The notes below the pieces were generated by a model, which was given only the letters and a program-made list of their open reading frames with translations, was not told the DNA's origin and did not search any database. The position numbers were made by a program, and so were the translations under genes. 24,042 nucleotides of DNA from a virus: the IMG/VR virus record IMGVR_UViG_3300031758_000564, positions 1 through 24,042 of that record; one strand, given 5' to 3'. Below are positions 1 through 7,290 of the stretch, piece after piece; the stretch's first letter is position 1; each line of letters starts with the position of its first letter.

Positions 1-1118
1 CCATCTGCACCTTTTATTTTTTCAAGATTTGCAAACCAAATTCTAAATCCTTCATTTGTAGTTAAATCATCATTTGGTGAAGTAACATTTATATTATCTC
101 CACTTCTTTTATAATTGTATAAAAAATCTGTAAAACTACTAATTGTTCCGGTATCTAATGAATTATCTGTAGGAGAAGTTTTAAACCCATTTAAATACCC
201 AGGTGCTCCTGGTCCTCCATCATTAATTTTTTGTCTTATATCACCTAATATTTTATGTAAAGTAGATTTTAAATATATAGGTTCTGGATTATCCCCTTCA
301 GTTCTTTTAGAGAAAGGATAATTAGTATTAACTTTTAAAGATTCAATAACATCACCTGTAGAAATAGCTTTAACAGTAATATCATAGCTACCATTTTCAA
401 GTAATTGCCAATCAAAATTTTTAATTATACCAAAAAACGCATCATAATTACCAAATGATTTTTTCTTTTCACTTTCAATTTTATCCAATAATGTTTCTTG
501 AGTAAAATCTCCTTTTAAAAATTCAGTTGAAATATTAGGTATACTTAAAGGAGAAGCTAAACTACCATCATTATTAAAATATACAGTATGGCCCCATTCT
601 AATAATAAAGAATATCTTAATTTTAAAAATAAAGTATCAATTACTTTAAATTGTGATAGGTTATGACATACTATTTTTATAGTAGCTTCTCGTAATGAAC
701 CTCTATTTAATGCTCTAACATCTACTGATAAAATACCAGGAGGTGGAACTAATCCATACTCAGGATCAGAAGAAAAACCATATGATGGACTTAATGTTTC
801 ATAATTAACACCCTTAGTGAATTCATTATCAAATCTAGAAGAAAATAAAATATATTTAGAGGCTAATTTATTACCTAAATAATTAGTAGCATCATCTTTG
901 AATCCTAAATTTTGGATTTTAGCTGTTCCACTATCACCACTATCAATATTAACTCCAGAAGTTAAACGTATAAATGGAGATTTAGATAAAGTATATTTTA
1001 ATTCTTGATCTCTAGTAAATGAACTACCAATATTATCTTTTTTTCCACTTAATATATCTTGACGTAAATCAATTTGTTCTTTTACCCAAGGTTCAAAACT
1101 TTCTCCTAATAAAGCCAT
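1..1118 (-). CDS. Large virion structural (baseplate-region) protein, C-terminus cut off by window edge
   Basis: An open frame runs from an ATG at 1118 to the left edge without a stop, giving the first 372 residues. The protein begins MALLGESFEPWVKEQIDLRQ and is hydrophilic, with no signal peptide or membrane segment. A mid-region stretch reads LRYSLLLEWGHTVYF. I do not recognise a named family. Its place at the end of the tail operon, two bases after the gp53-like gene (TAA-TT-ATG), suggests a baseplate or other virion component. This is inference from context. No Shine-Dalgarno sequence precedes the ATG. It could be a divergent baseplate wedge protein, but the visible part does not show which one. 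Confidence 0.75.
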   Translation of the reverse strand, partial: MALLGESFEPWVKEQIDLRQDILSGKKDNIGSSFTRDQELKYTLSKSPFIRLTSGVNIDSGDSGTAKIQNLGFKDDATNYLGNKLASKYILFSSRFDNEFTKGVNYETLSPSYGFSSDPEYGLVPPPGILSVDVRALNRGSLREATIKIVCHNLSQFKVIDTLFLKLRYSLLLEWGHTVYFNNDGSLASPLSIPNISTEFLKGDFTQETLLDKIESEKKKSFGNYDAFFGIIKNFDWQLLENGSYDITVKAISTGDVIESLKVNTNYPFSKRTEGDNPEPIYLKSTLHKILGDIRQKINDGGPGAPGYLNGFKTSPTDNSLDTGTISSFTDFLYNYKRSGDNINVTSPNDDLTTNEGFRIWFANLEKIKGAD

Positions 1119-1120
1119 AA

Positions 1121-1420
1121 TTAAGAATTTAACTGGTTATAACTACTTGCAATTGCTGAGGGATTTGAAGGAATTCTAATTTGAGTTCCTTCAGGTATAT
1201 ATAATGAGTTTTGAGATAAATTTTCATTAGCGATAGAGATAATCCACCACAAAGATGAGTCACCATAATATTGTTGTGCTAATAAATCAAATCTATCTCC
1301 TGATGTTGATATAGCATAAATATCATTAACAGATAAAGGAATTCGTGGGTACTTATTATCTCTATAATAACGAGTACCTGTTGAATTTTTTATTATTGGT
1401 ATGTTTTGATATCTATTCAT
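1121..1420 (-). CDS. gp53-like baseplate wedge protein with LysM-like domain
   Basis: A 99-residue protein starting MNRYQNIPIIKN. Residues about 35-88 form a LysM-like unit: TSGDRFDLLAQQYYGDSSLWW, then IANEN, then a short hydrophobic end with IPEGTQIRIP. The pattern of a Leu-Ala start, tyrosine-glycine turn and tryptophan pair resembles the ELANAIYG..LYW stretch of T4 gp53, a baseplate wedge subunit. LysM-like domains are also known in other contractile-tail baseplate proteins, where they act structurally and not in lysis. A TTG at 1450 could extend the frame by ten residues, but that would run into the upstream gene. The ATG at 1420 lies one base after the upstream TAA, so I prefer it. Translational coupling with both neighbours is likely. 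Confidence 0.7.
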   Translation of the reverse strand: MNRYQNIPIIKNSTGTRYYRDNKYPRIPLSVNDIYAISTSGDRFDLLAQQYYGDSSLWWIISIANENLSQNSLYIPEGTQIRIPSNPSAIASSYNQLNS

Positions 1421-1421
1421 T

Positions 1422-3071
1422 TTATATATTTCTAATAAAACTTGCTCCAATTTGAGGTGTGAATGAATGAACTGGAGTGAATGATAAATCTACTTCTATT
1501 AAACGTGGGATTTGACCTACAAATTTAGTCCCATTTTCATCATCTCTATTATCCTCATCATATGTAAATAGTTTTCCATTTTCATATTTATCTCTATTAA
1601 TATCCCATCCTGCTTCAAAACTAGGTTTTAAATTTATACTTTGAATAATACCAGGAACATCTAATAGATAATCCCCAACAGTCATTTTTATAAAATTACC
1701 TCTCATTAAACCAGCACCTGAATAACTTGGGGCTGTTGTTCCTAATAAATAATTTAATTTATTATAAAGTGGTATCATTTCTTTTCTTGAGTGAGCATAT
1801 ATTGTGAATGATAATGAAATATCTCTAGAAAAGCCACCGTATTTGTAAAAATTTTCACCTCTACCTACATATTTGTAAGATTGCCACTCAGCTTTATAAC
1901 TATCACCTAAATTATTAATATATGCTCTAAAAAATAAATAACTATTCTCAGTATCCTCAATAGTATCATTGTTTATTACTTCAAAATAGAATTTAATTAA
2001 ATCCTTATTTTTATATTCATCAATAATATCATCTCTATCAGAAAATAATATTCTAGAAGCATTAATTTCATCCGCAGCATAAAAAGAATTAGGATCTTTT
2101 TTTGGAGGTATACTTTTATATTCAGTATATGAAGTGTCATATGTATATTCTCTATTAAAATTTCCTATACTTCCACCTCCATATTCACTTATTCCAGGAT
2201 TGTATGTATTATTTAATGATGTTAAAAGCGTACTTCCATTTCCTTGAGCGGGTGTAATATAACGTACAGAAGCTCCAGTATCTGTATTAAAATTAGGAAG
2301 AGTGTCCTTTCTTGGGGTAAATCTTTTAAAAATCTCTAAAGCATCTGTTTTAACTATTGAATTATTAGTTCTTTCTCTATATCCTGTACCTGTAAATCTA
2401 ATATTAGTTTTACCTACACCTAATACACTTCCTGGTCCTCCATCGTATGAAATCATATTGGTTGACTCACCATCAGCACTTATATTATAATATTTATATG
2501 ATTTATTTTGAGTAGTAAAATTTTCTCCAGTTAGCGCCGCTTGAGAAGATTGTTTATAATATAATGATGTTAATCTATTAATATCTACTTTATAATCATT
2601 TAAAGTAGTTTGATAATATCCATTTTCTCCTCCATTAAAATATCCTCGTTGAAATGGATTTAATCCTTGTTTATTCAAGTGGTAACCACCAGATAACACA
2701 GCCGCTTGAGCCAGTGTACCTGCCGGATTATAAACTCTACCAAATCCACCAGGTATTTCTACATTTTGTCTTTCTAAAAGTTCTTGTTTAGCAATAAATA
2801 AAAGACCATTAGGAGATTTAGTATCTGCAAATAATTTAGTTAATCTACTAACATCCTGTACAGAATTTACAGGAATAAATCCACTAACATCTTGAGCCAA
2901 ACTAATAGGATTAGAAAGATATCCATTACGCAATATAAAATCTGGCGAAGTATCAGCATATCCATCAGGTATAGGAGTGACTATGTATGGTTGGTTACTT
3001 GAACCACCACCACGTTGATCATTACCATACTTGAGAGACTTAAGATCTGTTTTTAGATTAAGTAATCCCAT
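1422..3071 (-). CDS. Putative baseplate hub / tail-tube-cap-like structural protein
   Basis: A 549-residue protein. The first 330 residues are Gly/Asn/Ser/Tyr-rich and look extended, with no family I can name. From about residue 350 it looks like a compact beta-rich domain: YKYVGRGENFYKYGGFSRDI, an LSFTIYAHSRKEMIPLY stretch, a glycine-rich GAGLMRG followed by VGDYLLDVPG, and an end with IEVDLSFTPVHSF. That arrangement resembles tube-like domains of hub or tube-cap proteins (the T4 gp48/gp54 type). This is a weak structural guess, not a recognised match. It lies two bases downstream of a 58-residue gene and abuts the LysM gene, all after the tape measure, where hub and cap genes are expected. 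Confidence 0.6.
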   Translation of the reverse strand: MGLLNLKTDLKSLKYGNDQRGGGSSNQPYIVTPIPDGYADTSPDFILRNGYLSNPISLAQDVSGFIPVNSVQDVSRLTKLFADTKSPNGLLFIAKQELLERQNVEIPGGFGRVYNPAGTLAQAAVLSGGYHLNKQGLNPFQRGYFNGGENGYYQTTLNDYKVDINRLTSLYYKQSSQAALTGENFTTQNKSYKYYNISADGESTNMISYDGGPGSVLGVGKTNIRFTGTGYRERTNNSIVKTDALEIFKRFTPRKDTLPNFNTDTGASVRYITPAQGNGSTLLTSLNNTYNPGISEYGGGSIGNFNREYTYDTSYTEYKSIPPKKDPNSFYAADEINASRILFSDRDDIIDEYKNKDLIKFYFEVINNDTIEDTENSYLFFRAYINNLGDSYKAEWQSYKYVGRGENFYKYGGFSRDISLSFTIYAHSRKEMIPLYNKLNYLLGTTAPSYSGAGLMRGNFIKMTVGDYLLDVPGIIQSINLKPSFEAGWDINRDKYENGKLFTYDEDNRDDENGTKFVGQIPRLIEVDLSFTPVHSFTPQIGASFIRNI

Positions 3072-3074
3072 TTA

Positions 3075-3251
3075 TTATTTAGGTAGATTGTCTAAATATT
3101 TGTCTGGGGTAGTTCCATTTAAATCTAATTGTGAACCTTTTAAAGATTCAGGATTTAGAACTGAATTTATTCCACTATATTTGTTTGGTGTAGACCCATC
3201 TAAATTAGTTAGTAATGAGCCTTGAGTTTGAAGTTTTGTTAGTATTCCCAT
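3075..3251 (-). CDS. Small virion-associated protein of 58 residues, unknown function
   Basis: A short frame from ATG 3251 to TAA 3077-3075, followed by a second TAA. It fills the only sizeable gap between the tape measure and the next gene. The protein starts MGILTKLQTQGSLL and holds two related units, LTNLDGSTPNKY (about residues 14-25) and LDLNGTTPDKY (about 42-52), sharing L-[DN]-G-[ST]-T-P-[ND]-K-Y. It has no membrane segment or signal. The late-promoter-like motif at 3264-3273 sits 12 bases upstream, which supports it as a real gene and the first of its unit. The downstream ATG at 3071 follows directly. Function unknown; a small tail or baseplate component is inferred from position only. 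Confidence 0.7.
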   Translation of the reverse strand: MGILTKLQTQGSLLTNLDGSTPNKYSGINSVLNPESLKGSQLDLNGTTPDKYLDNLPK

Positions 3252-3263
3252 TGTTTTGTTTTA

Positions 3264-3273
3264 TTATAAATAT
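3264..3273 (-). promoter_or_regulatory. Late-promoter-like motif upstream of the 58-residue gene
   Basis: The minus strand reads ATATTTATAA then TAAAACAAAACA and the ATG at 3251. It is one of eight near-identical copies upstream of genes here. The TATAATAA core is close to the T4 late promoter TATAAATA. The motif ends on the last base of the tape measure stop codon. Confidence 0.6.
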
Positions 3274-5639
3274 TATTGAATTCGAACTGCTGATCTAGCT
3301 GAGTCATTAAAGAAATTACCTACGTCTACTTTTACAGGTCTATTAATGAATTTTTCAAATAATGCATTTTGTTCTTCTATAGCTTTATTGTTTTCTCCTC
3401 CACCTCCAGTATTAGTAGTTACAGGACCTGCCATCATTCCGTCTTTTTTAGCTAATTGAAATAATGCTCCTTCTTGAGGGGAAGATACTATAAGGCCTCC
3501 ATTAGGATCATACATTACATCTCCTTTTTTCTCAATTGGAGGTGGAGTACTCGTTGCTGATTTTAAAAATGCTATACCTCCAAATGCAGCAGCTAATCCT
3601 ATTAAAAAACCAGCAGGATTAGTGACAGCTGCTGTTACAATCATAGAAGCAGCTAAAGCACTTGCTAAACCTACTATTGTATAAAATATACCTTTAATTA
3701 AAGAAGCGTTTGAAGCTAGTTTACCTAATAAATCAACAAATTTTTGAGCTGGTCCACTAACTATATCTGATAGCATACCTTTTAATTTATCAACAGCAGC
3801 ATTAAATGTATTTTGAGCATCTAATTCTTTTAAAGCTGCTTCAGCAGAATCAGCATTTCCTATTGATCTCATCAACTGGTTAGCTTCTTCTGTTTTACCT
3901 TGATCTTTTAATTTTTGAACTTGTTCTTCAATTTGTTGTTTAGCTTGACTACCTAATTCCGCTAAATTTTCTTGGTATACTAATGAATTAGCTAATTCAT
4001 CAGCACTCATTCCAGCAGCCTCAGCTAATGATTGTTGAGCTATAACATTTAGTTCTGAGAATTCAGCAGCACTACCTACTTGTTCTGCTATTAAAGCAGC
4101 AGCTTCAGCAGATTTACCTTGTAATGCTAATAATCTAGCTTCTTCTAAATTAAGTTGTTTACCTGTTAATAATTCTGCTTCTAATTCACTAGAGATAGAA
4201 TTTTCAAAATCTAATAATTTATTAGCCATATTTTTAGCTGTTTCAAAGCTAATACCTAATTTTTGAGTTTGTATAACTGCCTTAGCTATTAACTCAGGAT
4301 TATTTTGATATTGTAATCTTAATTGTCCTGATACTTTTGCTACTTCTGTTAATACTTTTCTATTATCTAATTGAACACCTGTTTGTCTAGCTAAAGCAGC
4401 AGTTTGTTTAACTGTAGATTTTAAAATGTCATTAGCTGATTGTCCATTTGCTAAAGCTAATTGTTGTAAACCAGCTGCTGATTCTTCTTCAAGACCAACT
4501 TGTTTGGTTAACATTATTTGATCTTTTAATTGAGCATCTGTAAATCCTAAAGTAGTACCAAAAGATTTAGCTAATTGTCCTTGTGCATCAACTAAATTAT
4601 TAGTTGTTTCTAAAAGATTATTACTTGAACTTTGTATCTCAACAAATCTATCTCGAGTTAAAGCCGCTACATCTTTAGAAACAGCCATAGATTTACTCAT
4701 TTCTGTTACTTGTTTATCAACAGCAAATCCTAACTCTAAGAACATTTTAAAACCTTTAACTAATAATCCAATAGTTACTAAAGGATCTGTAAAAGCATCT
4801 TTAATAACAGGTCCCATCTTTTTAAAAGCCATTCCCATAGCCTCAGTTCTAGAGACCGTTTTACCTGTATTTTTTTGGATCGCGCTTATTTCAACCTCAA
4901 CTTCACCTAATACTTCTCTCATTCCTGGTAAGTCTCCTAAAAACGGAATTTTACTTATACCTTTCATTAAAGCCCCAGTAAGACCCATAGATTTTTCAAT
5001 TGCCTTCTGTTTTTTTAATGTTTCAGATATTGTTGCTAAAGTATGTTCTAAAGATTGATTTTCACTATCTAAAAGTTCTTGATTTAAAGCATATGATTTA
5101 CTAATTTGACTAAGAGTACTTTCAATTTCAATTAATTTTTTATATTCTCTATCAGTAGATTGACCTAATATTTCTTTTTGGTATATAATATTTTCATATC
5201 TTCTTTGTTCTTCTAGTAATCGAGTTCTATCATTTGTTAATGTATTTTGGGAAGTTTCTAAATTCTTGATTTGTTGTTTAGCTTTCTTTTGAAGATTACT
5301 TAATTCTCTAGATGATAAAGTAGATATACCTTTTTGATGATATTGAAGTTTTTGAGCTAATGATTCTAAATTTGAGTAAGATTTTTTAGAATCATTTATT
5401 CCTGTTTTAAATTTATTAAGTTCAGATGATATTTCTTTAAAACTTTGTAATGAACTATCAATATCACTTGTCCAATCTTGATATTCTCTACGTAAACGCT
5501 CTAATTGGATACGAGCATTGCCTTGTTGTTGAGCTAAATTAGCAGCGTTCGTAGCTGCAGATTGACTTAAATTTTCAATCTGTTTATAATATTGTACTAA
5601 TTCTGCTAATTCTGCAGCTGATAATTGATTACTAGCCAT
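3273..5639 (-). CDS. Tape measure protein
   Basis: A 788-residue protein, the longest apart from one fibre in the window. Residues 1-230 are rich in Gln, Glu, Lys and Leu with heptad-like spacing and are probably coiled coil. The middle is helical and alanine-rich. Residues about 650-692 form a long hydrophobic stretch (two possible membrane-spanning helices, around GIFYTIVGLASALAASM and GFLIGLAAAFGGIAFL). The C-terminal 95 residues are Gly/Pro-rich. This composition, the length and the position after the sheath, tube and chaperone-like genes identify a tape measure protein, which sets tail length and leaves through the tube on infection. At about 0.15 nm per residue it would suggest a tail near 118 nm, assuming it is fully helical and unprocessed. 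No Shine-Dalgarno sequence precedes the ATG. Confidence 0.88.
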   Translation of the reverse strand: MASNQLSAAELAELVQYYKQIENLSQSAATNAANLAQQQGNARIQLERLRREYQDWTSDIDSSLQSFKEISSELNKFKTGINDSKKSYSNLESLAQKLQYHQKGISTLSSRELSNLQKKAKQQIKNLETSQNTLTNDRTRLLEEQRRYENIIYQKEILGQSTDREYKKLIEIESTLSQISKSYALNQELLDSENQSLEHTLATISETLKKQKAIEKSMGLTGALMKGISKIPFLGDLPGMREVLGEVEVEISAIQKNTGKTVSRTEAMGMAFKKMGPVIKDAFTDPLVTIGLLVKGFKMFLELGFAVDKQVTEMSKSMAVSKDVAALTRDRFVEIQSSSNNLLETTNNLVDAQGQLAKSFGTTLGFTDAQLKDQIMLTKQVGLEEESAAGLQQLALANGQSANDILKSTVKQTAALARQTGVQLDNRKVLTEVAKVSGQLRLQYQNNPELIAKAVIQTQKLGISFETAKNMANKLLDFENSISSELEAELLTGKQLNLEEARLLALQGKSAEAAALIAEQVGSAAEFSELNVIAQQSLAEAAGMSADELANSLVYQENLAELGSQAKQQIEEQVQKLKDQGKTEEANQLMRSIGNADSAEAALKELDAQNTFNAAVDKLKGMLSDIVSGPAQKFVDLLGKLASNASLIKGIFYTIVGLASALAASMIVTAAVTNPAGFLIGLAAAFGGIAFLKSATSTPPPIEKKGDVMYDPNGGLIVSSPQEGALFQLAKKDGMMAGPVTTNTGGGGENNKAIEEQNALFEKFINRPVKVDVGNFFNDSARSAVRIQ

Positions 5640-5654
5640 ATGTTTACTTATATA

Positions 5655-5664
5655 CTATAAATAT
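5655..5664 (-). promoter_or_regulatory. Late-promoter-like motif upstream of the tape measure gene
   Basis: The minus strand reads ATATTTATAG then TATATAAGTAAACAT before the ATG at 5639. This is the second most divergent of the copies, with G at the tenth base. The motif also sits in an AT-only inverted repeat (AAATATTAA at 5659-5667 and TTAATATTT at 5680-5688), which may be chance. Confidence 0.5.
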
Positions 5665-5679
5665 TAAAGGACTAAGGAA

Positions 5680-5979
5680 TTAATATTTAGGTGCTCGTTT
5701 ACCTGTTTGACCTTTAAAGTGAGAAGGTAATTCTATTTTACCATCCTTAACTTTTTGAGTTTGAGAACCTAAATCTTCATTGTTTTGTGAGTTTTGTTTA
5801 TCATAATATTCTTTTAATTTATGATAAGTAAACTTACGTAACCAAATAGGCATATTGTAGACTGTTCCCCAATCATAGCCACCTTGACCATGAAAAACTA
5901 TTTCATGAATTTGAGTAAATAAATTAGATCTATACTGAGGTGTTATCTCAGAAGTCAGGCCAAAAAAAGCTAAGTCCAA
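5680..5979 (-). CDS. Tail-assembly chaperone-like ORF (gp51-like), probably expressed by frameshift from the gp26-like gene
   Basis: An open frame whose only upstream start option is a TTG at 5979. The first in-frame ATG lies at codon 43, inside the most conserved-looking part. Key features are FFGLTSEITPQYR, then IHEIVFHGQGGYDW, then YNMPIWLRKF (residues about 41-50). The rest is a polar, lysine-rich tail of about 50 residues. The glycine pair followed by VYNMPI..LR and a helical end is typical of small proteins placed between the tube genes and the tape measure in T4-like phages, comparable to T4 gp51. The first residues overlap the end of the gp26-like gene in a +1 frame across a T7 run. 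Expression as a fusion of about 332 residues is inferred. Independent initiation at TTG without a Shine-Dalgarno sequence is the alternative. The listed start is nominal. Confidence 0.65.
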   Translation of the reverse strand: MDLAFFGLTSEITPQYRSNLFTQIHEIVFHGQGGYDWGTVYNMPIWLRKFTYHKLKEYYDKQNSQNNEDLGSQTQKVKDGKIELPSHFKGQTGKRAPKY

Positions 5980-6679
5980 CTGGAATTGAAACTTTTGAGT
6001 CGCTTCCGTCGGGAAAAAAGGTCAGATCAACGTCTGGCTGCACCTCCTTTATGTACTCACGTAATGCACGAGAGTCTCTAGCTAATAATTGGTTATCAAC
6101 AAATTGACGAATGTCTTTTGCTTCTCTATTACCTCCAATTGAAGTAATCATATATTTTAAACGAGTAGACAACTCAGGAGAAATATTTTTATTTATTTTC
6201 TTTAAACCTTCTAACTCAGCATTGATTTTTTTCTCATCTGCTCCTGTTAATAGTTTAAAAGTAATTTCTAAACCTGTAGATGGGAGAGTAAAAGAAAACT
6301 CATTTTTACCTTTAATAAATAGTTTTTCATTTATTGGTTTATCTTCTATTGTAGTTAAATCAATATTATATTCTTCTCCACCCCATTCAAATTTATAATC
6401 TTTACCATATCCTAAAATACGAGCTGCTACTAATAAGGCGTTTTTATCACCTACTATTAGATCTTCATACTTTACATCGCTTACAATAAGCGATTTGATT
6501 AACTCATCTAATACGGTGCCTTTACTAATATAATTTTGGTTAGTTAGAATATCTTCTTCCTTAGCCGTCATATATTTCATTTCTATTTTCCCACTTGATA
6601 GAGGATTTGATTCTGGGTAGACTAAACCTTTTGAAGGTAAATCAACGATTTCTGTTGGTGTTGTAAACTGGTTTTCCAT
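5948..6679 (-). CDS. T4 gp26-like baseplate hub / tail-assembly protein
   Basis: A 243-residue soluble protein. It begins with TEIVDLPSKGLVYPESNPLSSG (residues about 9-30) and MTAKEEDILTNQN (37-49), features typical of the T4 baseplate protein family that includes gp26. The middle is alpha/beta. The C-terminus ends in SFFWPDF. The final 60 codons, around 6001-6060, are about 52 percent GC by my count, well above the roughly one-third of the surroundings. They contain a strong AAAGGAGGTG at 6041-6050 that cannot serve a nearby start. In T4, gp26 is a hub protein. Here the position just upstream of the tape measure, and the overlap with the next ORF, also fit a lambda gpG-like chaperone role. 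It has its own late-promoter-like motif, directly after the gp19 terminator. Confidence 0.75.
   Translation of the reverse strand: MENQFTTPTEIVDLPSKGLVYPESNPLSSGKIEMKYMTAKEEDILTNQNYISKGTVLDELIKSLIVSDVKYEDLIVGDKNALLVAARILGYGKDYKFEWGGEEYNIDLTTIEDKPINEKLFIKGKNEFSFTLPSTGLEITFKLLTGADEKKINAELEGLKKINKNISPELSTRLKYMITSIGGNREAKDIRQFVDNQLLARDSRALREYIKEVQPDVDLTFFPDGSDSKVSIPVGLSFFWPDF
5962..5968 (-). other. Candidate programmed ribosomal frameshift site (T7 run)
   Basis: In the gp26-like frame the minus strand reads AGC TTT TTT TGG CCT GAC TTC TGA. If Phe-tRNA on the second TTT slips one base forward, it re-pairs with TTT and the next codon becomes GGC, entering the chaperone-like frame as ...SFF-GLTSEI. 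A -2 slip gives the same frame with one extra Phe. The zero-frame stop follows four codons later. A small CTGAG/CTCAG stem begins about ten bases downstream. Polymerase slippage on T7, or an indel error in the assembly, would also explain the overlap. Confidence 0.45.
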
Positions 6680-6696
6680 TTATAATAACTTTTTGT

Positions 6697-6706
6697 TTAT
6701 AAATAT
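6697..6706 (-). promoter_or_regulatory. Late-promoter-like motif upstream of the gp26-like gene
   Basis: The minus strand reads ATATTTATAA then ACAAAAAGTTATTATAA before the ATG at 6679. It follows directly after the terminator of the tail tube gene, so a new transcript is expected to begin here. The core TATAAACA differs from the T4 late promoter by one base. Confidence 0.65.
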
Positions 6707-6720
6707 GTAGAGAAAAAAGA

Positions 6721-6740
6721 AGTCCGCCAAAAGGCGGACT
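6721..6740 (-). terminator. Intrinsic terminator after the tail tube gene
   Basis: A perfect 8-bp GC-rich stem, AGTCCGCC/GGCGGACT, with a four-base loop. On the minus strand it is followed by TCTTTTTTCTCT. It lies 18 bases after the gp19 stop. It would limit read-through from the highly expressed tube gene. Confidence 0.88.
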
Positions 6741-6758
6741 CTTTTAAAATATTTAATT

Positions 6759-7247
6759 TTAGAAATTTAATACGCAATAATCCATTGCTACTGTCATTGT
6801 GATGTTAACTGCTTGGTTTTCTGTATCCCAGTTATAATCACCAAAATTAGCTTCTTTAATGTATGCGCCTTTGATAATCCATTCACCTACAATATCACCT
6901 ACAGGGCCTAAAACATCGATTACTAAATCCTTTTTATAGAAATCAGAATATCCATCTCTACCTGTTACTGATTCATGGTGTAAACGAACCCATTCCATTA
7001 CTGATTGAGCACCAGAAGGAGTAATTGGATCAAATAGTGTCATTTGTATATCTCCCCAAGTAGTTTTACCTTTAACTTTACGATAAACGTTAATGTGGTT
7101 TAATATTACTTCACCTTGAGATAATGTGACTGCGTTTACACCTTTGATAAGGTAGCTAGGAACACCATCCATATACATGATGAATCTATTAGCCTGTTTT
7201 GGTTCAAAGGCTGTGAAAAATATTTCGTTTGCGTCTAATATTGCCAT
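6759..7247 (-). CDS. gp19: Tail tube protein (gp19-like)
   Basis: A 162-residue protein, almost the same length as T4 gp19 (163). It has the tube-subunit pattern: an N-terminal ANRFIMYMDGVPSYLIKGV, then SQGEVILNHINVYRKVKGK, TLFDPITPSGAQSVMEWV in the middle, and a C-terminal strand set with IKGAYIKEANFGDYNW and VNITMTVAMDYCVLNF. It polymerises to form the inner tail tube through which DNA passes. The gene follows the tail sheath, as in T4, and has its own late-promoter-like motif and a strong terminator, fitting a product needed in many copies. The start ATG is preceded by an A-rich leader with no Shine-Dalgarno sequence. Confidence 0.93.
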   Translation of the reverse strand: MAILDANEIFFTAFEPKQANRFIMYMDGVPSYLIKGVNAVTLSQGEVILNHINVYRKVKGKTTWGDIQMTLFDPITPSGAQSVMEWVRLHHESVTGRDGYSDFYKKDLVIDVLGPVGDIVGEWIIKGAYIKEANFGDYNWDTENQAVNITMTVAMDYCVLNF

Positions 7248-7265
7248 TTTATTTTCTTTATTTTA

Positions 7266-7275
7266 TTATAAATAT
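7266..7275 (-). promoter_or_regulatory. Late-promoter-like motif upstream of the tail tube gene
   Basis: The minus strand reads ATATTTATAA then TAAAATAAAGAAAATAAA before the ATG at 7247. It lies in the 43-base gap between sheath and tube genes. Confidence 0.65.
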
Positions 7276-7290
7276 CTATATGTCTAATCC

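Noticed and set aside
6041-6050. AAAGGAGGTG as the ribosome binding site of an internal gene start
   Set aside because: No suitable start follows; the nearest TTG leads to a stop after one codon.
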